Source: Nemertoderma westbladi | Lineage: Eukaryota > Xenacoelomorpha > Nemertodermatida > Nemertodermatidae | NCBI GenBank assembly: GCA_032718475.1 | Contig: JAUCBJ010006328.1 | Coordinates: forward strand, 1 to 48,860 | Direction: 5' to 3' | Length of the DNA: 48,860 bases | Shown: positions 9,411 to 19,028 of the stretch, piece after piece | How the letters are laid out: every line of letters begins with the position of its first letter | Numbering within the stretch: the first letter of the stretch is position 1 | Made by a program: the position numbers and the translations under genes | The notes under the pieces: model-generated | Database searches by the model: none | Told to the model about the DNA's origin: nothing | The model's input: only the letters and a program-made list of their open reading frames with translations

Positions 9411-11276
9411 CCAGCTTCACACTACAGCTGAGCAACAGGTATGAGGTTCTTGCCTCTGAGGCGGCAGATCACTGTGAGGGCTATACTGCCTTCACAGAAG
9501 CAGTTAAGTTAGCAACTGCAGAAACAGTTCCTGTATACCCTCGAAACAGGAAAAGGGCCCCTTGGACTGACAACAAAATCCAGAAGTGCCAAAATGACCT
9601 ATATAAGGCGCAGAAAGAGTTCCGACTCAAACAGACTACAGCGGCCAAGAATGCAGTTAACGCTGCATCTAGGTCCCTGAACAGACAGTACTCTGTTAAT
9701 CTACAGGAGCTAATAAACCAACAGGTTGATGCCATCAATGATGCTGACGACAGCAGGCAATCATCCCAGGCATGGAAATCGATCAACTTGCTTACTGGAC
9801 GGAAAAGCCAACCAACCACCAAGGTTAAGGCTGAATCACCAGCCGATCGCCTCAATGGTTGGAAGGCCCACCTTGAAAAGCTCCTCAATAATGACAGGGT
9901 ATTGCCTGATAACTTTATAGAAGTAAAAGTGTCTGAGTCTGTACTCCCAGATATTCCCATTGGGGATATCTCCTTTGCAGAAATGAAGGCTGCTGCAAAG
10001 AGCATTAAGACCAATCGTGCCAGTGGAGTAGATGGTGTTCCCCCTGAGGTCTTTAAAATACCGTTTAAAATACGTTTAAAGCTCATCTATCCCATCATAG
10101 TAGACATGTACCGAACAACAAGAGTCCCACAAGAAATTAAAACAAATAAGTTGGTGCCAGTTCCCAAGAAGGGCAACCTAACACTCTATGGTTCTTTTCG
10201 GGGAATCTCATTGATCGCGATTGCTACAAAGCTATACAAATGAATTCTATTAAATCGCATCAGGGATCCCATTGAGAGACTGCTCCGTGGAAATCAGAAT
10301 GGGTTCCGTAAAGGTCGTGGGACCATGGAACCCATTTTGGCACTTAGAAGGATAATTGAAGAGTTATCAAAAAAAAAAAGACAGGCATCTGGCTGTTATC
10401 TTTGTTGACTTCTTCAAGGCCTTTGATTCAGTCTCCCGCTCACGTATGTTCAGCATACTTTCATTATATGGGATTCCTGATGAACTTATTACAGCAAACA
10501 GATCAGTATACGATGGTTCGACAACATTTGTGTCTACTGTGACACATATGGTGACACATAACCATTTGAAGTGTTATGGGGCGTCCTCCAGGGAGACACA
10601 CTTGCACCATTCTTGTTCACATGTCCTTAGATCATCATAATGATGATGGGGTGATGATAACTCTACCTACTGGCTCCAGAAGTCGAGGAAATCCTGCCAA
10701 GTACCTAACTGATCTAGACTTTGCTGATGACTTAGGAGTACTCTCAGAATCACTAGAGGGAGCCCAACGGCTCCTCAGCTCATTAGAACATGCTGTTTCT
10801 AGTGTTGTTCTTTTTATTAACTCCAGAAAGACCAAAATTTTGACAGTTAACTTTCAAAGTTCTGCTGGGGACACCAAATCTCTGGATGGCACATTCACAA
10901 GAATGATACGCCGGGTTCATTGTGTCAAGTACAATGCACACATCTCCAACCAGACACTATAAAACATTGGAGGTGTCTCATTGGTTCCCCCAAGCTTGAC
11001 ACAAGAACAAAATCGCCTCCGCTTTGCAGGACATTACTTTCGCCGTGACGACCAGCCAGTGCATAATCTTGTACTTTGGCAGCCTCATGGAGTGAATAAG
11101 CATGGTGGACAGCCCATGACTTTCTTGAGACGCATCTTAAAGGACACTGGCCTTAAAGATGCGGATGATCTAGCAAATGTCATGGGTGATAGGGAGTTGT
11201 GGCGGTGCAATTTTGTTGACAAGCCGGCACAGCATTCTTAAAAATGCAGCTGCAATGCAGCATGCCGATCCTAGTA
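9410..11276 (+). pseudogene. LINE copy 2: 5'-truncated, frameshifted copy of the same LINE
   Basis: The copy is closely similar to copy 1 from the equivalent of base 801 onward but starts abruptly, so the endonuclease is missing. The RT front half is readable at 9788-10243, a stop interrupts it (TGA near 10241), and an A run at 10370-10379 breaks the VDFFKAFDSV frame. A 25-bp gap removes the part after TTGTTCA that copy 1 retains. FADD is present (10720-10745), then a larger deletion joins it to a C-terminal module (10981-11241) with RLRFAGHYFRRDDQP and DRELWRC. That module is typical of RTE-like/craniofacial-development-protein-like LINE products and supplies the 3' end lacking in copy 1. 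It is dead as a coding unit. Confidence 0.87.
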
Positions 11277-11301
11277 GGGGGGGGGGGGGGGGGGGGGGGG
11301 G
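11277..11301. repeat. Homopolymer G run (about 25 nt)
   Basis: Uninterrupted G run at the 3' edge of LINE copy 2. Its length in the assembly may be inaccurate. Confidence 0.9.
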
Positions 11302-12550
11302 ATCGGTCCCTTCCCTTCCTAGATTTTAATTGCTGTATCTATGCAACCACATTATGTACCAGCCCAATGTTTTACGATAATTAGTCAAATTTAATGGCGC
11401 ATCTTTTGCAAAAAACGGCGTTGCAATTAGATTACAACTTTTCGATGTGGGTGCCACCTCAAAATTTGGTCCCCAGCAAACATTTTTTTGAAATTTTCGA
11501 ATTTTACAAGGTAATTTGTGAGTTAGTAATTCTTTATGTTGGGGCTTTTTTTATTGATTCTGATTCGTATGGAGCACTCTACTACTCTATATAAGTATGT
11601 AAGGGTACGTCATTCTTGGTGCACTAAAATTAGGGCGTGGCACTTCCAATTTTTTTTCAAAATTGCAATATTCGTTAAATACTCCGAAGATTTGATTTCT
11701 ACGCATTTTTATGGGTTTTCTGTCTGGCCGCTTAATCGATTGAAAGTAATATAGTCAATTCTTAGTGGTACATCATTTTTGGTGCACAAAAAGGCGTGGC
11801 AAGTAGGCTTACTTTAAATTTTCAAAATTACGATATTCAGAAAGTACCACAAGGTTTTCATTTCAACCCATTTTTATAGGTTATCTGGACCGCTGAATCG
11901 ATTTGGATGTAATATTGAAGCTTCAAGTCTTAGTGGTACGTCATTATTGGTACACCACAATTAGGGCGTGGTACTTTTACAAAATTTGAATAAGTGCCAC
12001 TTCCTAATTTTGGTGCACCTAAAATCCCGAACCACTAAGTCTTCAGGCTTCTATAATACTTTCAATTGATTCAGCGGTCCAGAAAACCTATAAAAACGCG
12101 TTGAAATCAAAAGATGGGGGTATTTTCAGAATATCGTATTTTTCAAAATTTGATTTGACAAGATTTCGTGCACTTCATAGGTGCACGAAAAATAGCATCC
12201 AGTTCAATTTTCGGAAATGGAATATAATCACATTCGATTCAGCGTAGTGAAAAACCCAATACTGCTAGCGAACAATACCACACTATCAGTTTTTAGAATA
12301 TCAAAAAAATTTATATTTTGGCCTGGGACTACTTCTATTTTTCATGAAAATTATTATACCCACCTTATAAAATTTTCATTCTTTTGGATTTGAAAATGTT
12401 CTTCGATAATTTTTTCACCTACAGCCCAAATTTCGTAGGATTTTATTGGATGATTACAAAAATAAGGCGGGGGAACCGAATCGACCCCCCGCCAATGATG
12501 CTAATGGTCTAAACACCCCAGTGGTAATAGGGTTAAGGTGTTTTAATGGT
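11302..12550. repeat. AT-rich noncoding DNA with degenerate direct and inverted repeats
   Basis: No gene found. A module with GTACGTCATT..TTGGTGCAC and ..AGGGCGTGGCACTT recurs at about 11600, 11766 and 11936 (period near 170 bp). A diverged inverted copy lies at about 12000-12150: TTTTTATAGGTT.TCTGGACCGCTGAATC at 11871-11900 pairs with its complement at 12070-12100. The whole could fold back on itself, as in foldback or MITE-like elements. Ends and target duplication were not identified. Confidence 0.6.
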
Positions 12551-12555
12551 ACCTT

Positions 12556-12870
12556 AATGGTAGGACTGGGACTCAACCTGATTACATGATAGGAGATGCT
12601 ATTATAGCAGATCCACTAGACAGCTTATTACCATCTGACTATTCTTATGATGACGGTAAACGTGATTGGTTAGGAATACAGAGGAATGGAGTAAACCAGG
12701 ATAGTATAGTAAACGATTTTGGGCGTAGATTGATCTCTTTATGTATATCGGGGTACGAATACTGTATGGTGGTTCTGACTTTCAATTCGGGAGGAACAAG
12801 CGGGATCCATCGGTCTACAATAGACTACAGGTATGTGATTTGCTCAAAAAACTACTTAGTAGATGCATTT
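12556..12870 (+). pseudogene. Remnant of a LINE endonuclease domain
   Basis: A frame open from before the ATG at 12586 reads NGRTGTQPDYM, then VNDFGRRLISLC and finally STIDYRYVICSKNYL. This matches the order expected in the C-terminal half of an APE endonuclease of CR1/L2-type LINEs: G-N-x-R-T-G, N-x-x-G-x-x-L-L-x-L-C, and S-x-I-D-Y. The catalytic SDH end and all of the RT are missing, since the sequence runs into the minisatellite at about 12866. It is a different LINE family from copies 1 and 2. No function expected. Confidence 0.6.
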
Positions 12871-15755
12871 CTATACGCTTCTGAGACAGTAGTGTCTCCA
12901 TTTCTATAAGCTTCTGAGACAGTGGTGTCTCCAATTCTACGCTTCTGAGACAGTGGTGTCTCCATTTCTATACGCTTCTGAGACTGTGGTGTCTCCATTT
13001 CTATACGCTTCTGAGACAATGGTGTCTCCAATTCTACGCTTCTGAGACAGTGGTGTCTCCATTTCTATACGCTTCTGAGACTGTGGTGTCTCCATTTCTA
13101 TACGCTTCTGAGACAATGGTGTCTCCAATTCTACGCTTCTGAGACAGTGGTGTCTCCATTTCTATACGCTTCTGAGACAGTGGTGTCTCCATTTCTATAC
13201 GCTTCTGAGAGTGTGGTGTCTCCATTTCTATACGCTTCTGAGACAGTGGTGTATCCAATTCTACGCTTCTGAGACAGTGGTGTCTCCATTTCTATACGCT
13301 TCTGAGACAGTGGTGACTCCATTTCTATACGCTTCTGAGACAGTGGTGTCTCCAATTCTACGCTTCTGAGACAGTGGTGTCTCCATTTCTATACGCTTCC
13401 GAGACAATGGTGTCTCCAATTCTACGCTTCTGAGACAGTGGTGTCTCCATTTCTATACGCTTCTGAGACAGTGGTGTCTCCATTTCTATACGCTTCTGAG
13501 AGTGTGGTGTCTCCATTTCTATACGCTTCTGAGACAGTGGTGTTTCCAATTCTACGCTTCTGAGACAGTGGTGTCTCCATTTCTATACGCTTCTGAGACA
13601 GTGGTGTTTCCATTTCTATACGCTTCTGAGACAGTAGTGTCTCCAGTTCTATAAGCTTCTGAGACAGTGGTGTCTCCATTTCTATAAGCTTCTGAGACAG
13701 TGGTGTCTCCATTTCTATACGCTTCTGAGACAGTGGTGTCTCCAGTTCTATACGCTTCTGAGACAGTGGTGTCTCCATTTCTATACGCTTCTGAGACAGT
13801 GGAGTCTCCATTTCTATACGCTTCTGAGACAGTGGTGTCTCCATTTCTATACGCTTCTGAGACAGTGGTGTCTCCATTTCTATACGCTTCTGAGACAGTG
13901 GTGTCTCCATTTCTATACGCTTATGAGACAGTGGTGTCTCCATTTCTATACGCTTCTGAGACTGTGGTGTCTCCATTTCTATACGCTTCTGAGACAATGG
14001 TGTCTCCAATTCTACGCTTCTGAGACAGTGGTGTCTCCATTTCTATACGCTTCTGAGACTGTGGTGTCTCCATTTCTATACGCTTCTGAGACAATGGTGT
14101 CTCCAATTCTACGCTTCTGAGACAGTGGTGTCTCCATTTCTATACGCTTCTGAGACAGTGGTGTCTCCATTTCTATACGCTTCTGAGAGTGTGGTGTCTC
14201 CATTTCTATACGCTTCTGAGACAGTGGTGTCTCCAATTCTACGCTTCTGAGACAGTGGTGTCTCCATTTCTATACGCTTCTGAGACAGTGGTGTCTCCAT
14301 TTCTATACGCTTCTGAGACAGTGGTGTCTCCAATTCTACGCTTCTGAGACAGTGGTGTCTCCATTTCTATACGATTCTGAGACAATGGTGTCTCCAATTC
14401 TACGCTTCTGAGACAGTGGTGTCCCCATTTCTATACGCTTCTGAGACAGTGGTGTCTCCATTTCTATACGCTTCTGAGAGTGTGGTGTCTCCATTTCTAT
14501 ACGCTTCTGAGACAGTGGTGTCTCCAATTCTACGCTTCTGAGACAGTGGTGTCTCCATTTCTATACGCTTCTGAGACACTGGTGTTTCCATTTCTATACG
14601 CTTCTGAGACAGTAGTGTCTCCAGTTCTATAAGCTTCTGAGACAGTGGTGTCTCCATTTCTATAAGCTTCTGAGACAGTGGTGTCTCCATTTCTATACGC
14701 TTCTGAGACAGTGGTGTCTCCAGTTCTATACGCTTCTGAGACAGTGGTGTCTCCATTTCTATACGCTTCTGAGACAGTGGAGTCTCCATTTCTATACGCT
14801 TCTGAGACAGTGGTGTCTCCATTTCTATACGCTTCTGAGAATGTGGTGTCTCCATTTCTATACGCTTCTGAGACAGTGGTGTCTCCATTTCTATACGCTT
14901 CTGAGACAGTGGTGTCTCCATTTCTATACGCTTCTGAGACAGTGGTGTCTCCATTTCTATACGCTTCTGAGACAGCGGAGTCTCCATCTCTATACGCTTC
15001 TGCGACAGTGGTGTCTCCATTTCTATACACTTCTGAGACATTGGTGTCTCCATTTCTATACGCTTCTGAGACAATGGTGTCTCCAATTCTACGCTTCTGA
15101 GACAGTGGTGTCTCCATTCCTATACGCTTCTGAGACAGTGGTGTCTCCATTTCTATACGCTTCTGAGAGTGTGGTGTCTCCATTTCTAAACGCTTCTGAG
15201 ACAGTGGTGTCTCCAATTCTACGCTTCTGAGACAGTGGTGTCTCCATTTCTATACGCTTCTGAGACAGTGGTGTCTCCATTTCTATACGCTTCTGAGACA
15301 GTGGTGTCTCCAATTCTACGCTTCTGAGACAGTGGTGTCTCCATTTCTATACGATTCTGAGACAATGGTGTCTCCAATTCTACGCTTCTGAGACAGTGGT
15401 GTCTCAATTTCTATACGCTTCTGAGACAGTGGTGTCTCCATTTCTATACGCTTCTGAGAGTGTGGTGTCTCCATTTCTATACGCTTCTGAGACAGTGGTG
15501 TCTCCAATTCTACGCTTCTGAGACAGTGGTGTCTCCATTTCTATACGCTTCTGAGACACTGGTGTTTCCATTTCTATACGCTTCTGAGACAGTAGTGTCT
15601 CCAGTTCTATAAGCTTCTGAGACAGTGGTGTCTCCATTTCTATAAGCTTCTGAGACAGTGGTGTCTCCATTTCTATACGCTTCTGAGACAGTGGTGTCTC
15701 CAATTCTACGCTTCTGAGACAGTGGTGTCTCCATTTCTATACACTTCTGAGACAA
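12866..15755. repeat. 33/31-bp minisatellite array A with ~978-bp higher-order period
   Basis: The basic unit is 33 bp, GCTTCTGAGACAGTGGTGTC followed by TCCATTTCTATAC; a 31-bp variant has TCCAATTCTAC instead. Each unit contains the dyad GAGACA-GTGG-TGTCTC. Diagnostic variants (31-bp units, GAGAGTG, GAGACAATG) recur at intervals of 978-980 bp, for example 13358, 14336 and 15316, giving nearly three higher-order copies. Because 33 is a multiple of three and stops are rare, long frames encoding METPLSQKRIE-like repeats appear on minus and SETVVSPFLYA-like repeats on plus. I treat them as by-products. Confidence 0.95.
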
Positions 15756-15932
15756 AAAGTAAAAGTAAAAATAGTAAATTTTCTTCGGCCACTAGGCCAG
15801 GGATTACGCACAAAGTCTGACGACTTATTTCCAGTGCGGTCCCCCCAGAACTTTACTCCCCAGAGGAAACTCCAGTACTCATTTAGCTACCACTTAAGGA
15901 TGCAAGGTAGAGATGCGCCCTGGCTGGTCCCT
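15756..15932 (-). mobile_element. SINE copy C, 5'-truncated
   Basis: Reverse-complement match to the 3' two-thirds of the SINE at 28460-28740: a (TTTAC)n-like tail, then GGCCGAAGAAAATTTACT, TCGTCAGACTTTGTGCGTAA and the CCTTGCATCCTTAAGTGGTA region. It ends at GGGACCAGCC and lacks the tRNA-like head, as 5'-truncated retrotransposed copies do. Confidence 0.88.
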
Positions 15933-15957
15933 CTAATATATCACCTTTGCTCAGCGT

Positions 15958-16368
15958 TTGTCGCAGAGACTACAGATACCTCATGTCGAGATGACGCGAG
16001 AACCTCAGCCCCATCCTACTAAAGCAGTAGTACCAGTCGCGAGACCAACCAGCTTTCCTATTAGCATACCGACCCGAGAGGAGACAACTTATGAGATTCC
16101 TATAGTTGAATACCCGGAGATCATTTCGAACCTTAATTTCCTCCCATCGGTTACCTTTGGTGATGTGTTAGAGTCAGCCGAGTTGCGTAGAACGATAGTA
16201 CAGAAAATCGTATGCAACGTGCCTCCACATATTACGGACTTTAAGGAAGTGGATCACGCAGGGACGGATATTGCACCTTGTATCTTGCGAGGATATCTGA
16301 CGAAAACGATTCGATTATGGAACGGAGTCGGCACGTTTGAAACCGACACCGATATTGCGACCAATTAG
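15958..16368 (+). CDS. N-terminal segment of the exonuclease/zinc-knuckle frame
   Basis: About 136 residues, or 125 from the first ATG at 15991, ending at TAG 16366-16368. The composition is ordinary for a globular protein (IVQKIVCNVPPHITDF, GYLTKTIRLWNGVGTF), with no signal peptide or membrane segment. The same frame continues beyond the stop for 39 codons (..RIWNHTDDLLDDWDATS..) directly into the segment that begins at 16486, so the stop interrupts one longer protein. No domain recognised. It could be a separate small protein if the stop is ancestral. Confidence 0.5.
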   Translation: MSQRLQIPHVEMTREPQPHPTKAVVPVARPTSFPISIPTREETTYEIPIVEYPEIISNLNFLPSVTFGDVLESAELRRTIVQKIVCNVPPHITDFKEVDHAGTDIAPCILRGYLTKTIRLWNGVGTFETDTDIATN

Positions 16369-16485
16369 ACTGGAAAACCTATTAGTTTCGACGATGAAAA
16401 GTCCATAGGGAGAATTTGGAACCATACAGACGATTTACTCGACGATTGGGACGCAACTAGCCGATCTCTAAAGGAGAATGGTTAT

Positions 16486-17967
16486 ATGTTTTACGATAAT
16501 GAAGGAGGAAGCCATCAGCAAAGCCTCACTTCAAAGACCATACAAATTCGAGCACCAGATGGCGTGTTACATGTCTTCAGCCGACAGAAGAGCGACAGAA
16601 AGATGCCTATGCCGGAAGGAACTACGCAAAGACACGCGATGATAAAATGGATAGTTAAATCCATGGAACTGGCTTGTAGCATAGAAGCTAGGATGTTGCC
16701 AAAGGCCGTACGAGACGTTGTACTCGATAAGAGTATCGTCAAGATCGGATCCGGTGTACGGGATGACCTCATTAGCGATTTCGCAGGAATGCCCGCGGAG
16801 GAGGATCGATTGCCTACGCCATATGTGGATACTAGACCATTGTTGCTTTGGGCTATTGAGCAAAGATATTTCAGGGAGTATAACACGCTAAAAACTGGAA
16901 CGGGTTATATCTCATACCTAATGTTCAGTTGGGATTATAAAGAGAGTAAGAGGAGCAAATACACAGACGTATACGGTGAGGGAGATACCCCCGGCGTAAA
17001 CGAGTTTGAGTCACAGTTGAAGTGGCAAGGTTGCGTGTACTGGGTGATTACCTCACCTCCACGAATAATCTTGCAATACTATTTGGCGATAGAATCTTCG
17101 GTAAACGTTTGCTTCATCGCCGATGTAGTGTCTAGAACTTTAAAGCAACATCCGTTATGTCTCGGTGAAGGACATACCTTTTACGACGGAGGAAGGACGC
17201 ATACTGATGTATTCCGCCGATTTCTCCAACCCTTTTATAACACCGATGCGCACTGCGAAGTTTTCACGCGAGCGGGACTTAGCGTTTTCAGGAACGTTTA
17301 TCTCACTCACGCGGGAAGCCTAGTCGACAGACTGTTGATGTTGACGTTAGTACCCTACGACGGGGAATGCCACGCGGAATTCAAAGGCCCGGAAGGATCC
17401 TGGAAGGCTCGCGAGCCTACCGCCCATCATGACGATGTGGATCCGACCGAGTTTGTGATAATAGACGAACTGTTGCGGCAACTCATAGCGATAGAAGAGA
17501 ACCTTCCAAGGAAGACGCAAACTGAGATATGCGAGTTGGAGAAAAGCGATGCCATGGTTTGTGTACAACCTACGGAGACGAACATACCGACTGACCCGGA
17601 TGATGAGAATTATCACGTGGACGGTAGCGCTTGCCCCATCAGAGATCTTATCTATGAGCGAGTTTTGTATCCTGCCAATGCTATTTGTGGCAGATGCGGA
17701 GCAACTGGCCACCATGCAAAGAAATGCGGAGCGAAACATATATCTCTACTGGACTTAGTATGCAACTGGTGTGGGGATCAACATTCACACACTTTCTACA
17801 CTTGCTGGTATTTCGTGGCGCAGTGCACGTATTGTAACATTAAAGGTCATAGGGCATCAGAGTGCCAACTTAGGGACATCCCCTATGAGCATATGTCAGT
17901 TAAAATCGTTAGACAGCTATTCGACCATTGGGAGAATCTAGCAGCCGAGCATGTATCGACACAGTGA
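16486..17967 (+). CDS. DEDD 3'-5' exonuclease-like domain with three CCHC zinc knuckles
   Basis: A 493-residue segment. Motif I is probably YDNEG (Asp4, Glu6) followed by KTIQIRAPDGVLHVF, the strand order seen after the DxE motif of RNase D/WRN-type exonucleases. Motif II is probably IVKIGSGVRDDL (Lys86-Gly88-Asp94), then PYVDTRPLLLW. FYNTDAHCEVF near 250-260 is a possible motif III. Three knuckles follow: CGRCGATGHHAKKC (401-414), CNWCGDQHSHTFYTC (426-440, irregular spacing) and CTYCNIKGHRASEC (447-460). The family would trim nucleic acid 3' ends with two metal ions. Upstream and downstream segments share its frame. The exonuclease call rests on motif reading only; the knuckles are secure. 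Confidence 0.6.
   Translation: MFYDNEGGSHQQSLTSKTIQIRAPDGVLHVFSRQKSDRKMPMPEGTTQRHAMIKWIVKSMELACSIEARMLPKAVRDVVLDKSIVKIGSGVRDDLISDFAGMPAEEDRLPTPYVDTRPLLLWAIEQRYFREYNTLKTGTGYISYLMFSWDYKESKRSKYTDVYGEGDTPGVNEFESQLKWQGCVYWVITSPPRIILQYYLAIESSVNVCFIADVVSRTLKQHPLCLGEGHTFYDGGRTHTDVFRRFLQPFYNTDAHCEVFTRAGLSVFRNVYLTHAGSLVDRLLMLTLVPYDGECHAEFKGPEGSWKAREPTAHHDDVDPTEFVIIDELLRQLIAIEENLPRKTQTEICELEKSDAMVCVQPTETNIPTDPDDENYHVDGSACPIRDLIYERVLYPANAICGRCGATGHHAKKCGAKHISLLDLVCNWCGDQHSHTFYTCWYFVAQCTYCNIKGHRASECQLRDIPYEHMSVKIVRQLFDHWENLAAEHVSTQ
17405..17418. other. 14-bp palindrome AGGCTCGCGAGCCT
   Basis: A perfect palindrome inside the exonuclease-like frame, in the context GGA[palindrome]ACCG. Related dyads are at 18865-18878 and 19015-19028. 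Confidence 0.6.
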
Positions 17968-17979
17968 CGCCGTTTCCCT

Positions 17980-18843
17980 ATGAGAGCGCACTTGGGATTT
18001 TGGGCCGTAAACCCTCTCATAATGTCAAAAGAAGGATACGTGTCAGCTATGCCTCAGTACGATGAACTCTTGGAGGTGCTGGATATATTGCCTTTGGATA
18101 GCAGATTTAAGTTTGTTCGGGACTACTTTCTACAGGTACACCCCGACAATAAGAACACATGGAACTTTCAGACTGTGGTGAATAAGATTACCGCCGGGGA
18201 ATTCGACAAATTGCGAGTCGAACAGCGGAATCGAGGAGCCTGGCATTCGATAGCTTGGGCATACCGGAGCGCATTTTATCACAAACGTGTAACCTCGTGT
18301 ATTGTAGATGAGGCGGACGTTCTGCGTGAGACTGGCTTCAGAGCCACGCCGTTAGCCGAAAAGAAGCGACACCCACAGGAAGATCCGCAACTTTGTATAC
18401 TTAGAGCCCAGAAAGCCGGACAAGAAATAAAGAAGGTAGTAAATGTCGCCGAGAAGACAACATCGAAGTCGCAAATCTGGATGACTCGGGGCACGGTTTC
18501 CCTTGCTAGAGAACCACGCGGAGGGACAGGATATGCTTTGCCAGAACCCATTAGAATTCAGACAACGTCAGAGAGCGAGGTGTCAGCGGACGGAACAGTC
18601 CCACCCTTTAGACTTCCTCCTAGCGTTGTGGAAACTCGATCCGATGCTACGAAGCCAACGATTGGAATCAGACGAGGATTTAGAGGACTGAGCGCACGAT
18701 GGATGTGTGAAACTCCCGTCTTCCCCTTTCCTAGCGATTTGGAACCACCAACAGCTCGACACCGAAGTCCGAGTCCAGTTCGATCCCGACCACCACCCAA
18801 TCGTATTAGAGGGCGTGGACGAGCCCGTTCGACCAAGGATTAG
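17980..18843 (+). CDS. C-terminal segment of the exonuclease/zinc-knuckle frame, basic tail
   Basis: 287 residues in the same frame as the previous segment, separated only by TGA CGC CGT TTC CCT. The first half looks globular (YDELLEVLDILPLDSRFKF, AWHSIAWAYRSAFYHKR). The second half is low-complexity and basic (PTARHRSPSPVRSRPPPNRI, then RGRGRARSTKD), as in RNA-binding tails. TGACGC is one C-to-T change away from CGA CGC (Arg-Arg), consistent with decay of a longer ORF. Alternatively, this is a second cistron starting at the ATG at 17980. No domain recognised. Confidence 0.5.
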   Translation: MRAHLGFWAVNPLIMSKEGYVSAMPQYDELLEVLDILPLDSRFKFVRDYFLQVHPDNKNTWNFQTVVNKITAGEFDKLRVEQRNRGAWHSIAWAYRSAFYHKRVTSCIVDEADVLRETGFRATPLAEKKRHPQEDPQLCILRAQKAGQEIKKVVNVAEKTTSKSQIWMTRGTVSLAREPRGGTGYALPEPIRIQTTSESEVSADGTVPPFRLPPSVVETRSDATKPTIGIRRGFRGLSARWMCETPVFPFPSDLEPPTARHRSPSPVRSRPPPNRIRGRGRARSTKD

Positions 18844-18864
18844 GAGAGCAAGATGAAGGAAGGA

Positions 18865-18878
18865 AGGCTTGCAAGCCT
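18865..18878. other. 14-bp palindrome AGGCTTGCAAGCCT
   Basis: A perfect palindrome just after the frame ends, in the same GGA..ACCG context. It differs from 17405-17418 by two changes that preserve pairing. Confidence 0.6.
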
Positions 18879-19014
18879 ACCGATTGGATATTATATTTTG
18901 ATATTTATATTGGATATTATATTTGGATATTTATATTTGGATATTATATTTGGGTATTTATATTGGAAGCATTACGTTTGGATGTTGGTTTTGGAGGAGC
19001 GAGATAGAGAAGGA

Positions 19015-19028
19015 AGGCTTGCGAGCCT
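19015..19028. other. 14-bp near-palindrome AGGCTTGCGAGCCT
   Basis: Third copy of the dyad, with a single T/G position that would still pair as a wobble in RNA. Between 18880 and 18980 lies an AT-rich stretch of TTGGATATTATAT-type repeats. Confidence 0.6.

Larger units (their letters stand above)
15937..18843 (+). pseudogene. Single reading frame with DEDD exonuclease-like and zinc-knuckle features, broken by two stops
   Basis: From 15937 to 18843 one plus-strand frame is open except for TAG at 16366-16368 and TGA at 17965-17967: about 960 codons with two stops and no frame change. The first in-frame ATG is at 15991. The upstream stop lies at the SINE boundary, so the 5' end may be lost. The parts are (1) an N-terminal region without recognised domain, (2) a DEDD-type 3'-5' exonuclease-like core, (3) three CX2C..H..C knuckles, and (4) a basic, Pro/Arg-rich tail ending RGRGRARSTKD. 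A nucleic-acid-binding nuclease of mobile-element or virus-like origin is plausible, but I recognise no named family with this architecture. Confidence 0.6.

Noticed and set aside
12937-15755. Many minus-strand frames of 60-228 residues with METPLSQKRIE repeats
   Set aside because: They only read the 33/31-bp minisatellite; 31-bp units shift frame at random and both strands are equally open.
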